DNA from: an uncultured Fretibacterium sp.
GTDB taxonomy: Bacteria; Synergistota; Synergistia; Synergistales; Aminobacteriaceae
DNA: 23,031 bases
Assembly (NCBI GenBank): GCA_937892105.1
Contig: CALAUZ010000235.1
Span: 1 to 23,031 of the forward strand
Direction: 5' to 3'
Part shown: positions 15,538 through 23,031 of the stretch, in pieces
Layout of the letters: each line of letters starts with the position of its first letter
Numbering within the stretch: position 1 is the first letter of the stretch
Program-made: the position numbers and the translations under genes
The notes under the pieces: generated by a model
What the model was told of the DNA's origin: nothing
What the model saw: only the letters and a program-made list of their open reading frames with translations
Databases searched by the model: none

Positions 15538-16937
15538 TATTCTTTCTCCCCCTCTGTGGTTGTCTTGTGGTGATGGTTACTGTACAATGACCAGCCTTCT
15601 ATATTCTTCTGCCTCGCCCGGCCAACTCCTAATGAGTTCTCCGGAACTTTCTGCGTTATTACTGACCCCGCAGCCGTCGTAGCATTATCGCCAACTTCAG
15701 CAGGAGCCACAAACATCGTGTTTGAACCTATGAAGCAGTTGTTGCCGATTACAGTACTGTTCTTGTTCACTCCGTCATAGTTGCACGTTATTGACCCCGC
15801 CCCTATGTTCACATCATGGCCAAGCGTCGCATCACCCATGTATGAGAGGTGCGGAACCTTTGAGCCTTCACCGATATGCGAGTTCTTTATCTCCACGAAC
15901 TTCCCCGCAAATGCACCAGCTTCAAGCACTGTATTATCACGAATATAGCAGAATGGCCCTGCCTTAGCATTGTCCTTCAGGGTACTGTTCTCGATTACAG
16001 CATAGGCTATGACATGGACATTTTCGCCGATTACAGCGTTCGCCAGAATTGAGCCTGAACCTATTACGCTTCCTGCACCGATTTTGCTCTTTCCCCATAT
16101 CTGGACGTTCGGCATTATCGTAACTCCCGGCGAGATTATCACGTCAGAACCTACATACACGGTCTCAGGATCAAGAATGCGTACACCGTTCCTCATGTAC
16201 ATTTCGAGATACTCATCACGCAAAACACGGGAGACATGCGCAAGTTCTGCCTGAGTGTTGATACCCTGCATTTCGTTTTCCGGCAGAATTAATGCTCCTG
16301 TCGTCATTCCCTGTTCGTTCATAAGGGCTAAAGTATCGGTGATATAGTATTCTTTCTGTGCGTTATTGTTAGTGATTTTGTCTATTACTTTGAGGAGAGA
16401 CTTGACGCGGAAAGCATAACACCCGGCGTTCACTTCACGTATTTTGCGCTGTTCGGGTGAAGCGTCCTTGTATTCCACTATGCTCACGGAATTTCTTGCG
16501 CGTATTATCCTGCCATATGCTCCTGGATTGTCTGCCTCGAATGTAATTATCGTGCAGTCATTTTCAGCAGTGCTTGAGGATAATTCCTTCAGGCTTTCAG
16601 GCTTCATCAGAGGAACATCGCCGTTAAGGACAAGAAGGTTGTCATAATCCTTCCACCATTCACGGGCTGATTTAACCGCGTGGCCTGTGCCTTTCTGTTC
16701 GTGCTGCCATAATACTTTGATTTTCGGGAATTTTCCTGTTACGTATGCTTCAACCTCATCGCCCCCAAAACCTGCAAGAACTGCTACATTTTCGGGAACA
16801 ATACCGGCTGACAGGGTGTTGTGTATAACATAATCAATAATGGGACAATCTAAAACGTTGTGCAAAACTTTCGGTACTGCGCTCCTCATTCTCGTACCCT
16901 TTCCGGCGGCCATGATGAGGACGCAAACATTATCCAT
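15537..16937 (-). CDS. glmU: Bifunctional UDP-GlcNAc pyrophosphorylase / glucosamine-1-phosphate acetyltransferase
   Basis: This 466-residue cytosolic enzyme performs the last two steps to UDP-GlcNAc, the precursor of peptidoglycan and lipid A. The N-terminal uridyltransferase starts with LIMAAGKGTRMRSAVPKVLH (8-27), then WQHEQKGTGHAV and LLVLNGDVPLM with the metal-binding Asp. NAGCYAF and YITDT follow. The C-terminal half is a left-handed beta helix of hexapeptide repeats (for example VIGENVHVIAYAVIENSTLK), with the acetyltransferase site KFVEIKNSHIGEGSKVPHLS, then YMGDATLG and GAGSITCNYDG. Both domains look complete. The gene lies 29 bases after the tRNA-Gln gene and overlaps prs, so all three may share a transcript from the promoter at the end of ftsH. 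Confidence 0.97.
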   Translation of the reverse strand: MDNVCVLIMAAGKGTRMRSAVPKVLHNVLDCPIIDYVIHNTLSAGIVPENVAVLAGFGGDEVEAYVTGKFPKIKVLWQHEQKGTGHAVKSAREWWKDYDNLLVLNGDVPLMKPESLKELSSSTAENDCTIITFEADNPGAYGRIIRARNSVSIVEYKDASPEQRKIREVNAGCYAFRVKSLLKVIDKITNNNAQKEYYITDTLALMNEQGMTTGALILPENEMQGINTQAELAHVSRVLRDEYLEMYMRNGVRILDPETVYVGSDVIISPGVTIMPNVQIWGKSKIGAGSVIGSGSILANAVIGENVHVIAYAVIENSTLKDNAKAGPFCYIRDNTVLEAGAFAGKFVEIKNSHIGEGSKVPHLSYMGDATLGHDVNIGAGSITCNYDGVNKNSTVIGNNCFIGSNTMFVAPAEVGDNATTAAGSVITQKVPENSLGVGRARQKNIEGWSLYSNHHHKTTTEGEKE

Positions 16938-16966
16938 AATTCACATCACCTCATTACAGAGTCGTG

Positions 16967-17040
16967 TGGCTGAGATGGATGGATTCGAACCATCATTACA
17001 GGATCCAAAGTCCCGCGTCCTGCCTTTGGACGACATCCCA
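16967..17040 (-). tRNA. tRNA-Gln (anticodon UUG)
   Basis: The 74-base gene on the minus strand folds as a full cloverleaf: acceptor TGGGATG/CATCTCA (one G·U), D stem GTCC/GGAC, anticodon stem CGGGA/TCCTG with loop CTTTGGA (anticodon TTG), and T stem GATGG/CCATC with loop TTCGAAT. The discriminator G and an encoded CCA end the gene. U1-A72 at the acceptor tip is typical of glutamine tRNAs. Confidence 0.95.
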
Positions 17041-17057
17041 ACACATGGAACACGATA

Positions 17058-17086
17058 ATTATTGCCCAACTCTCGCAACTCGTCAA
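17058..17086 (-). promoter_or_regulatory. Promoter for tRNA-Gln (and probably glmU-prs)
   Basis: The minus strand shows TTGACG (17086-17081), a 17-base spacer, and AATAAT (17063-17058), 17 bases before the tRNA's first base. The -35 box starts 2 bases past the ftsH stop. No terminator separates the tRNA from glmU, so the transcript may continue. Confidence 0.7.
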
Positions 17087-17087
17087 G

Positions 17088-19058
17088 TTATGCGATGAAA
17101 TCTCTTCCAGTCTTAGGCAGAGTATCAACCCTTATGTCAGGCATTTCGGGAACGTCAGGGGTATTTTCTGCTTTATCCGGCTTGCTGATTGCTTCCTGCT
17201 TCGAGAGACTGGTTTTATCCTCGTCCATGAGGCGGTCAAATTCCCCTGCGTCAATAACTTCCTTCTCAAGAAGCACACCGGCTATCTTGTCCATCAGTGC
17301 GCGCCTTGATGTCAGTATCTCCTTTGCGTTCTCGTAACACTCGTCTATTATGGCCTTCACTTCCTGATCTATCTTGTACGCAATTTCCTCGCTGTAGTTC
17401 CTGTCCTCTGAAATGTCGCGTCCCAAGAATATTTCTTCCCTCTTGTTGCCGAGCTTCACAAGTCCTATTGTCTCGCTCATGCCCAACTGCGTAACCATCT
17501 GGCGGGCTGTCTGTGTCGCACGTTCAAGGTCATTCGCAGCACCGCTAGTTACATCGTTGAACACTATTTCTTCGCTCACCCTTCCGCTGAGGAGTATCGC
17601 TATCCTGTTCATAAGTTCGGACTTCGACATTAGGAACCTGTCCTCCTCCGGCAGCTGCAGCGTGTAACCCAATGCCGCATGTCCTCTGGGAATGATTGAG
17701 ATTTTGTGTACCGGATCTGCTCCTGGAAGAATTTTTGCGACTATCGCATGTCCTGTCTCATGATAGGCGATAATCCTGCGTTCGTGGTCGTTGAGTATTC
17801 TGCTCTTACGTTCAGGGCCTGCCATTACGCGCTCTATGCCTTCTTCGAGGTCTTCCATTTCGATTTTCTCCTTGCCATGACGAGCCGCAAGCAAAGCACC
17901 CTCATTCACCAAATTCTCAAGGTCTGCACCGACAAGTCCTGGTGTCCTCCGCGCCAAAACTCCGACATCTACATTGTCAGCAAAAACCTTATCCTTCATG
18001 TGAACCTTGAGTATCTCCTCGCGTCCCTTAACGTCAGGGCGGTCAACAGTGATATGTCTGTCGAAACGTCCAGGCCTGAGCAATGCAGGGTCAAGAATGT
18101 CAGGTCTGTTTGTCGCCGCAATAAGTATCGTACTGCTTGTATCATCGAAACCGTCAAGCTCAACAAGAAGCTGGTTGAGTGTCTGTTCCCTTTCGTCATG
18201 GCCGCCGCCTAATCCTGCACCCCTGTGCCGTCCAACCGCGTCCATCTCATCTATGAAGATTATGCATGGCTGGTACTTCTTTGCCTGCGCAAACATATCA
18301 CGAACCCTCGCAGCCCCAACTCCAACAAACATCTCCACAAAGTCAGAGCCCGACGAACTGAAGAACGGAACATTTGCCTCGCCGGCAGCAGCACGAGCCA
18401 ATAACGTTTTGCCTGTACCTGGAGGGCCTACAAGCAATATGCCTTTTGGTACTCTTGCGCCGAGCTTCTTGAACTTTTCGGGGTCTTTCAGGAAATGTAT
18501 GACTTCCTGCAGCTCCTCTTTCGATTCATCACAGCCGGCAACGTCAGCAAAGGTAACTTTCGGCTTGTTGTCGAGGAATAATTTTGCCTTGCTGCGTCCG
18601 AATGACATAATCCTTCCGCCTCCTCCCTGCATGTTGTTGAGGAAGTATATCCATACCCCTATAAGCAGCAGAGTGGGGAATAACGATGTCATAAGGGACA
18701 TGAGCCATGTGTTCTTTTGCGGAGCTTCGACTGTAACCATTATGCCTTTTGCCGCAGCTTTGTCCGCAATCCCTGAGACATCGAGACCGTATGTCAGAAA
18801 ACGCTGTCCGCTGAGGAGTTCGCCTTGAAGCGTTGCGGAACTGGATTCTCCTGGTACTGTGTTGTTTCGTATCTGGAGTATGCGAATGTTTCCTGCGTCC
18901 AATTCCTTGAGGAACTGGCTGTAGCTTATCTCGTCATATTGCTTTTGGACTTCCTCCGGTGTCAGGAAGGTGTTGACCATTGTAACTACAACAAGGACTA
19001 GCACCAGATAAAGTCCTAAGTTCTTCACTACCTTGCCCAAAATAAAACCTGCCTTCAT
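17088..19058 (-). CDS. ftsH: ATP-dependent zinc metalloprotease FtsH
   Basis: This membrane-bound hexameric AAA+ protease degrades misassembled membrane proteins and unstable regulators. Counting from the ATG at 19058 (656 residues): transmembrane helix about 14-31, periplasmic domain 35-115, second helix 120-141, Walker A GPPGTGKT (211-218), pore loop MFVGVGAAR (243-251), Walker [10 protein letters not shown] (266-274), the second region of homology [18 protein letters not shown] (317-334), and zinc motif HETGH (433-437). The C-terminus is a charged, probably disordered tail. The start is uncertain: a TTG at 19082 would add 8 residues, but it lies only 3 bases from a TATAAT, so the ATG is preferred, though its ribosome-binding site is weak. 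It is transcribed divergently from rlmN. Confidence 0.97.
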   Translation of the reverse strand: MKAGFILGKVVKNLGLYLVLVLVVVTMVNTFLTPEEVQKQYDEISYSQFLKELDAGNIRILQIRNNTVPGESSSATLQGELLSGQRFLTYGLDVSGIADKAAAKGIMVTVEAPQKNTWLMSLMTSLFPTLLLIGVWIYFLNNMQGGGGRIMSFGRSKAKLFLDNKPKVTFADVAGCDESKEELQEVIHFLKDPEKFKKLGARVPKGILLVGPPGTGKTLLARAAAGEANVPFFSSSGSDFVEMFVGVGAARVRDMFAQAKKYQPCIIFIDEMDAVGRHRGAGLGGGHDEREQTLNQLLVELDGFDDTSSTILIAATNRPDILDPALLRPGRFDRHITVDRPDVKGREEILKVHMKDKVFADNVDVGVLARRTPGLVGADLENLVNEGALLAARHGKEKIEMEDLEEGIERVMAGPERKSRILNDHERRIIAYHETGHAIVAKILPGADPVHKISIIPRGHAALGYTLQLPEEDRFLMSKSELMNRIAILLSGRVSEEIVFNDVTSGAANDLERATQTARQMVTQLGMSETIGLVKLGNKREEIFLGRDISEDRNYSEEIAYKIDQEVKAIIDECYENAKEILTSRRALMDKIAGVLLEKEVIDAGEFDRLMDEDKTSLSKQEAISKPDKAENTPDVPEMPDIRVDTLPKTGRDFIA

Positions 19059-19067
19059 TCGGTGATA

Positions 19068-19090
19068 TATAATGAATGACAACGATTATA
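19068..19090. promoter_or_regulatory. Divergent -10 boxes between ftsH and rlmN
   Basis: A plus-strand TATAAT (19068-19073) lies 38 bases before rlmN, and a minus-strand TATAAT (19090-19085) lies 26 bases before the ftsH ATG, in a gap of only 53 bases. The two boxes point past each other, so the predicted transcripts overlap at their 5' ends. Neither has a clear TTGACA partner at 16-18 bases. Confidence 0.45.
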
Positions 19091-19111
19091 ACAGAGGGGG
19101 ATAAAAATTTT

Positions 19112-20137
19112 ATGGCTTATGATGCTTTAGAGTTATCACTTAATGACTGGCAGATATTGTTCGAGAATTGGGGCGAACAGAAATTCCGTGCTTCTCAGGT
19201 ATGCCAGTGGATATACGCGAAAAAAGCCTTCAGCTGGCACGAAATGACCAATCTCAGCAATGTTCTTCGAGATAAGCTCAACGATAATATTATGATGTCG
19301 CTTCCAATAATGATGAGGCAGATGGTTTCAAAGGACGGAACGAAGAAGTATTTATGGTCTCTCAATGACGGAGCAAAAATCGAGAGTGTTTTACTCAATC
19401 ACGGGGGACACAAGACCGCATGTATTTCCTCACAGGCAGGTTGTCCGCTTGGGTGTGTATTTTGCGAGACTGGGGCAAACGGCTTCAAACGTAATCTTAC
19501 GCGCGGTGAAATTCTGGGGCAGTTCCTAATGATGGAGAAGATGAACGGTCAGGACATCAATAATATTGTTTTCATGGGAATGGGAGAGCCTTTGTTGAAC
19601 GAGGACAATGTTTTTTCGGCTATACGCTCCTTGAACGACAAGAACATGCGCAATCTTGGTGCAAGACACATAACTATATCAACATCTGGAATTGCGCCTG
19701 GCATTGAAGACCTTGCAGATTTCGAGATACCTATAAGGTTATCGCTATCACTTCATGCGCCTAATGATGAATTGCGCTCAAAGATTATGCCGGTGAACAG
19801 GCAGTATCCGCTGCAAAAGCTGGTAAATGCACTGAGACGTTACCATGACAGGACGGGGGAACGTATCACTGTAGAATATGCGTTGATTGACCGCATAAAC
19901 GATTTGCCGGAATATGCGTATGAGACTGCGGCTTTGCTTGACGGTTTAGAGCCGTACATCAACATAATACCCTTCAACCCTATACCTTCGAGGCCGGATT
20001 TCAGACGTTCCGAGACTTCACGGATAAGGGCGTTCTGCGAGGTGTTGTCGGCCATGAAGATTGAGCATGAAATCAGGAAGGAGAGGGGCAGCGATATTAT
20101 GGCGGCTTGCGGGCAGCTTGCGGGTAGTCAGCGGTAA
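19112..20137 (+). CDS. rlmN: 23S rRNA (adenine2503-C2)-methyltransferase / tRNA m2A37 methyltransferase
   Basis: This 341-residue radical SAM enzyme methylates C2 of A2503 in 23S rRNA and A37 of some tRNAs. The [4Fe-4S] motif CPLGCVFC (C111, C115, C118) is preceded by TACISSQAG and followed by the GEP motif MGMGEPLLN. The N-terminal domain, with QKFRASQVCQWIYAKKAFSW, binds RNA. The C-terminal Cys of the mechanism is in MAACGQLAG (C333), with its partner Cys111-cluster set present. SLHAPNDELRSKIMPVNR and IPFNPIPSRPDFRRS are also family blocks. The start at 19112 follows AGAGGGGG at good spacing; an in-frame start 12 codons earlier lacks such a site. The stop overlaps the DpnI-like gene (TAATG). 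Confidence 0.95.
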   Translation: MAYDALELSLNDWQILFENWGEQKFRASQVCQWIYAKKAFSWHEMTNLSNVLRDKLNDNIMMSLPIMMRQMVSKDGTKKYLWSLNDGAKIESVLLNHGGHKTACISSQAGCPLGCVFCETGANGFKRNLTRGEILGQFLMMEKMNGQDINNIVFMGMGEPLLNEDNVFSAIRSLNDKNMRNLGARHITISTSGIAPGIEDLADFEIPIRLSLSLHAPNDELRSKIMPVNRQYPLQKLVNALRRYHDRTGERITVEYALIDRINDLPEYAYETAALLDGLEPYINIIPFNPIPSRPDFRRSETSRIRAFCEVLSAMKIEHEIRKERGSDIMAACGQLAGSQR

Positions 20138-20899
20138 TGAAGCTCACGTTCCCTGAATTATCCGTGAACTATAGAAGCTCCTCTCAGCGTATAAGGGTTC
20201 TGAGTGAGATGTGGTTCAAAAACGAGGTTTATTGCCCTGCCTGTGGAAATGATAACCTGCTAAAGTTTCCGAATAACTCTAAGCTGGCTGATTTTTACTG
20301 CGGAGGGTGCGGTGAAGTCTTTGAGCTTAAGAGTAAGGGAAGACCAATCGGCAAAACCATATTAGACGGTTCATATTATGCAGCACTTGAGAGAATAAAC
20401 AGCAGCACTAACCCTAATCTTTTTGTTATGCACTATAACAAAAATTTTGTAGAAGATTTAACGATTGTGCCCAAGCATTTCTTTACGCCTGACATTTTGG
20501 TAATTCGCAAGGCACTGTCTCCTAGCGCAAGACGTGCAGGATATATCGGGTCAGTGATAAATTATGGCGGTATACCTTCTGCAGGGAAGATAGCAATCAT
20601 CAAGGCACAAAGAGAAATTGTCAAGGGTTCTGTAATGAAAGCTTATGCTTAGGCTGTAAAACTTAGAGTCAGTAATATGAATTTGCGAGGCTTGCTTATG
20701 GACGTTATGAAATGTATTGACAATATACCTCACGAATTTTTTTTCGCTTGATGAAGTGTATCGATTAGAAGATGAACTTGGAGTAAAGCACCCTTCTAAT
20801 TATAATGTTAAGTCCAAGATACGGCAACAGCTTCAATTCTTAAGGGATAAAGGCTTCATAGAATTTCTCGGAAGAGGAAGATACAAGAAAATTTTATGA
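20137..20899 (+). pseudogene. DpnI-like methyl-directed restriction endonuclease, two lesions
   Basis: The protein resembles DpnI, which cuts GATC only when the adenine is methylated. The N-terminal PD-(D/E)XK domain is intact for 171 codons: zinc Cys pairs CPAC and CGGC (C33, C36, C55, C58) and catalytic D52, E63 and K65 in LADFYC and FELKSK, matching DpnI D53, E64 and K66. PKHFFTPDILVIRKALSPSA and RRAGYIGS are also shared. A TAG at 20650-20652 then stops the frame where DpnI has Gln (CAG to TAG). Beyond it the match resumes (MDVMKCIDNIP), until a T8 run (20737-20744) with one T too many breaks the frame again. The winged-helix domain follows in the new frame (SLDEVYRLEDELG, then KIRQQLQFLRDKGFIEFLGR). 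Repaired length is about 253 residues, against 254 in DpnI. Confidence 0.88.
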
Positions 20900-20973
20900 T
20901 GAATTCCAAACACTGCTAAAGACGAGACTGCAATGTGAAGACAAAAAATGTATCTATGTCAATCCTATAATTA

Positions 20974-21001
20974 TTGATTTTGTGAAACGATAGTTTATAA
21001 T
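20974..21001 (+). promoter_or_regulatory. Promoter of the pilC-like gene
   Basis: TTGATT (20974-20979), a 16-base spacer and TATAAT (20996-21001) lie 25 bases before the GTG start; AAAAAGGAGATGG provides the ribosome-binding site. It starts the pilus unit independently of rlmN. Confidence 0.7.
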
Positions 21002-21026
21002 GATTTAAAAAAGGAGATGGGATAGA

Positions 21027-22307
21027 GTGAACTTCAAATACAGAGCAAGAACTTCAAACGGCGATATCATTGAAGACCATGTAGATGCCGCAGACCAGAA
21101 AGAAGCTCTCGATACCCTTAGAAGCAGAGGAATGATCGTAATCAGCCTCAACGCTCAGGGCGGACACTCAACATCTGCCTCATCTCCAGCAAAGTCCAAA
21201 AGTTCATCAAACGCAGGCGGAATGTCCCTCAAATCCCTTCTCAACGCGGATCTAGGCCACATCTTAAGCGGAGGAAAAGTACCGCTAAAAAACTTAATGA
21301 TATTTTTCCGGCAGCTCTCAACAATGGAGAATGCAGGTTTAAGCCTCTCTACATCAATAGACGTTATAGCAGGCGGAGAGAAAAATGCCTCATTGCGTTA
21401 CGCCCTGAACCAGATAAAGAACAGGCTAGACAGAGGAATGCCGCTAAGTCAGGCAATGAGCCAGGAAAAAGCATTCAACACCCTTATAGTCTCACTCGTT
21501 GAGGCAGGTGAAGAAGGCGGATTGCTTGGACAGTCGCTAGAACAGTCGGCAGTCCTGCTGGAAAAACAGGAACAGCTCAGAAGCAAGGTAAGAAGCGCAT
21601 TGTTCTACCCCGCATTCGTCATGTTCTTTGCGGTGGCGATAGTCGTATTCTTCTTTATGTTCCTAGTTCCGAAATTTGAGGAGACATTTATGGCTCTGAA
21701 CATAGACCTGCCCAACATTACGCTTATGATGTTTGCGGCTGGCAACTGGTTTTCAACACATTGGTACATAATAGCGTTGATTTTAGTGGGAATAATCGCC
21801 GGACTTCATGCCTTGTCCGTGAACAAGAAGACAAAAAAGTACATGGACAGGATAAAGCTGAAAGTTCCAGTGATGAAGGATCTCGTCATGAAAGCGGCAA
21901 TGGCACGTTCAAGCCGGACATTATCTGCATTGACGGCGGCAGGAGTACCGATAGTCAGGGGAATAGAGATGGCGGAGGGAACTGCGGGCAATGCGGCGGT
22001 ACAGGAAGGTTACGCACAGTTGAGGCAGGGAGTAATCAGGGGAATATCGCTGGGAGACTCTGCGCGTCTGGCTGGAATATTTCCTGTTTTGGTGTCGCAG
22101 ATGATGAGGATAGGCGAGGAGACAGGGCATCTCGATAACATGCTGGAACGTGTTGCGACATGGTATGACCAGGAACTTGACGAACAGGTGAAGGCTACAG
22201 TTTCGTTGCTTGAGCCTGTAATGATAGTGTTCGTGGGAGGAATAATCGCAGTGATAGCAGTGTCGATATTTGCGCCTGTAACATCAGCAATAGTACAGCT
22301 ATCGTAG
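21027..22307 (+). CDS. Type IV pilus / type II secretion inner-membrane platform protein (PilC/GspF)
   Basis: This 426-residue inner-membrane protein is the platform on which pilins are added or removed by the cytoplasmic ATPases. An N-terminal domain (FKYRARTSNGDIIEDHVDAA) and a Ser/Gly-rich linker (about 46-70) lead to two GspF domains: FFRQLSTMENAGLSLSTSID … SLVEAGEEGGLLGQSLEQ, and its repeat RSSRTLSALTAAGVPIVRGI … MMRIGEETGHLDNMLE. Three helices lie near 194-214, 245-263 and 396-418. The GEEGG/GEETG motifs are diagnostic. Translation starts with GTG after AAGGAG. The motor ATPase genes (pilB, pilT) are not in the window. The prepilin gene follows 89 bases downstream. Pilus against secretion use cannot be decided. 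Confidence 0.9.
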   Translation: MNFKYRARTSNGDIIEDHVDAADQKEALDTLRSRGMIVISLNAQGGHSTSASSPAKSKSSSNAGGMSLKSLLNADLGHILSGGKVPLKNLMIFFRQLSTMENAGLSLSTSIDVIAGGEKNASLRYALNQIKNRLDRGMPLSQAMSQEKAFNTLIVSLVEAGEEGGLLGQSLEQSAVLLEKQEQLRSKVRSALFYPAFVMFFAVAIVVFFFMFLVPKFEETFMALNIDLPNITLMMFAAGNWFSTHWYIIALILVGIIAGLHALSVNKKTKKYMDRIKLKVPVMKDLVMKAAMARSSRTLSALTAAGVPIVRGIEMAEGTAGNAAVQEGYAQLRQGVIRGISLGDSARLAGIFPVLVSQMMRIGEETGHLDNMLERVATWYDQELDEQVKATVSLLEPVMIVFVGGIIAVIAVSIFAPVTSAIVQLS

Positions 22308-22396
22308 AAGGAGTGATGTCTGCAGGGAAATTTTGCGCTCGATGGTAGAAGTACTAATAAACACTAAAGTTTTCACACACACTAGGAGGAGTAAAT

Positions 22397-22927
22397 ATGA
22401 AACGTAGTATGAAGCGCAGGGGCTTTACCCTTGTGGAATTGTTGATTGTCATCGTGGTAATCGGTATTCTGTCGGCAATGATGATGTTGTCGAGTACGGA
22501 AGCAGTAACGTCGGCAAGAGCGAATAATATCGTAAGCAATCTTCGTAACTTCAAGACAGCCGCACTAGCAATGTATGTTGACCAGCTCGATTATGCTGGA
22601 AAACTGAAAGAGGGCGTGTATAAAGGCGATAATTCAGTGTCAATGGACTTCGTTGTGAAGTACATGAACAATGCTAATACATCGACTTCGGGAACGACTA
22701 CAGACAGTACGCTTACCAGCTACGGCATAGACAAGCATACTAACGGAGACTGGTTTGTATACTTTGACTTCGGGGCTAATGGCGATGCAAGGATTAAGTC
22801 GAAACTTGCAGGACGTGCCAAGTCTGTAGGACTTTACGGTGCTGCTTCAGCCTCAGCATTATCAACTGATAAAAGCACAACATACAGTAATCAGCAATTC
22901 TGTGGAATGTGGGTAGTAAAACCATAA
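22397..22927 (+). CDS. Type IV prepilin-like protein
   Basis: This 176-residue protein is a pilin or pseudopilin subunit. The leader MKRSMKRRG ends at the prepilin peptidase site G9/F10, followed by FTLVELLIVIVVIGILSAMM, with the conserved Glu at mature position 5 (E14). The hydrophobic helix continues into an amphipathic spine (…ARANNIVSNLRNFKTAALAM). The globular part is rich in Ser, Thr, Gly and Asn (for example TSTSGTTTDST), which hints at surface exposure or glycosylation. Only one Cys (near the C-terminus, QFCGMWVVKP) is present, so the usual C-terminal disulfide loop is missing. The ribosome-binding site TAGGAGGAG is strong. A terminator follows, so it ends the unit with the pilC-like gene; it may be the major pilin. 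Confidence 0.9.
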   Translation: MKRSMKRRGFTLVELLIVIVVIGILSAMMMLSSTEAVTSARANNIVSNLRNFKTAALAMYVDQLDYAGKLKEGVYKGDNSVSMDFVVKYMNNANTSTSGTTTDSTLTSYGIDKHTNGDWFVYFDFGANGDARIKSKLAGRAKSVGLYGAASASALSTDKSTTYSNQQFCGMWVVKP

Positions 22928-22979
22928 TTCCTACCACACAGTTTTGCGTCATCTCGAATGATACAGTCAGATCACCAAT

Positions 22980-23030
22980 CCCCTTCCTGTCGAACTCTGA
23001 AACTCTTTCCGGCAGGGAGGGGAATTGTTT
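22980..23030 (+). terminator. Rho-independent terminator after the prepilin gene
   Basis: CCCCTTCCTG (22980-22989) pairs over 10 bases (one G·U) with CAGGGAGGGG (23013-23022), followed by AATTGTTTT. It lies 52 bases past the prepilin stop. Confidence 0.8.
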
Positions 23031-23031
23031 T

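Noticed and set aside
16967..17040. tRNA-Gln as the prophage attachment site
   Set aside because: The prophage remnant is more than 12 kb away, and no integrase or tRNA fragment repeat was seen near its visible edge.
1..23031. CRISPR array, insertion sequence ends or toxin-antitoxin pair
   Set aside because: No regularly spaced repeats, transposase motifs or recognisable toxin pair were seen; the small phage genes have no such features.

Overview
The window reads as part of a Gram-negative-type anaerobe, most likely of the Synergistota. This is inference from gene content: a TAXI-type TRAP transporter with fused permease, a secreted FMN/FAD fumarate-reductase-like enzyme, a rhamnosyltransferase-like enzyme, type IV pilus parts, and the order ftsH / tRNA-Gln / glmU / prs. 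There is no rRNA, so the taxonomy stays tentative.

Positions 1-4400 hold a decayed prophage fragment, all read from the minus strand: two small phage genes, an HNH nuclease, a portal gene without its 5' part, and the start of a ClpP-like head protease that runs off the left edge. The terminase genes expected between the HNH and portal genes are absent. The portal remnant is split by a complete 2,448-base group II intron (775-3222). Both splice junctions, domain V, domain VI with its branch-point A, EBS1, EBS2 and the delta contact can be read directly. The intron's reverse transcriptase/maturase gene carries one +1 frameshift. At the prophage edge, the likely promoter of the first small gene has eleven consecutive C residues between its -35 and -10 boxes.

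Positions 4400-8630 (minus strand) carry a rhamnosyltransferase-like glycosyltransferase overlapping a GltD/NfnB-like flavin oxidoreductase gene. Next, as a separate unit, comes a secreted two-flavin reductase. Positions 8733-14464 (plus strand) carry a large MscS-type channel gene overlapping a yerC-like regulator gene, then a TAXI binding protein and its fused TRAP permease, separated by an attenuator-like hairpin. Positions 14572-19058 (minus strand) are housekeeping: prs, glmU, tRNA-Gln(UUG) and ftsH, with a good promoter for the tRNA inside the end of ftsH.

Positions 19112-22927 (plus strand) carry rlmN, then a DpnI-like endonuclease gene broken by one stop codon and one T-tract frameshift, then a type IV pilus/type II secretion platform protein (PilC/GspF) and a prepilin, ending in a strong terminator.

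The most notable features are the anatomically complete intron in a dead phage gene, the homopolymer-spaced promoter, and the two-lesion DpnI homologue whose repaired length matches DpnI.
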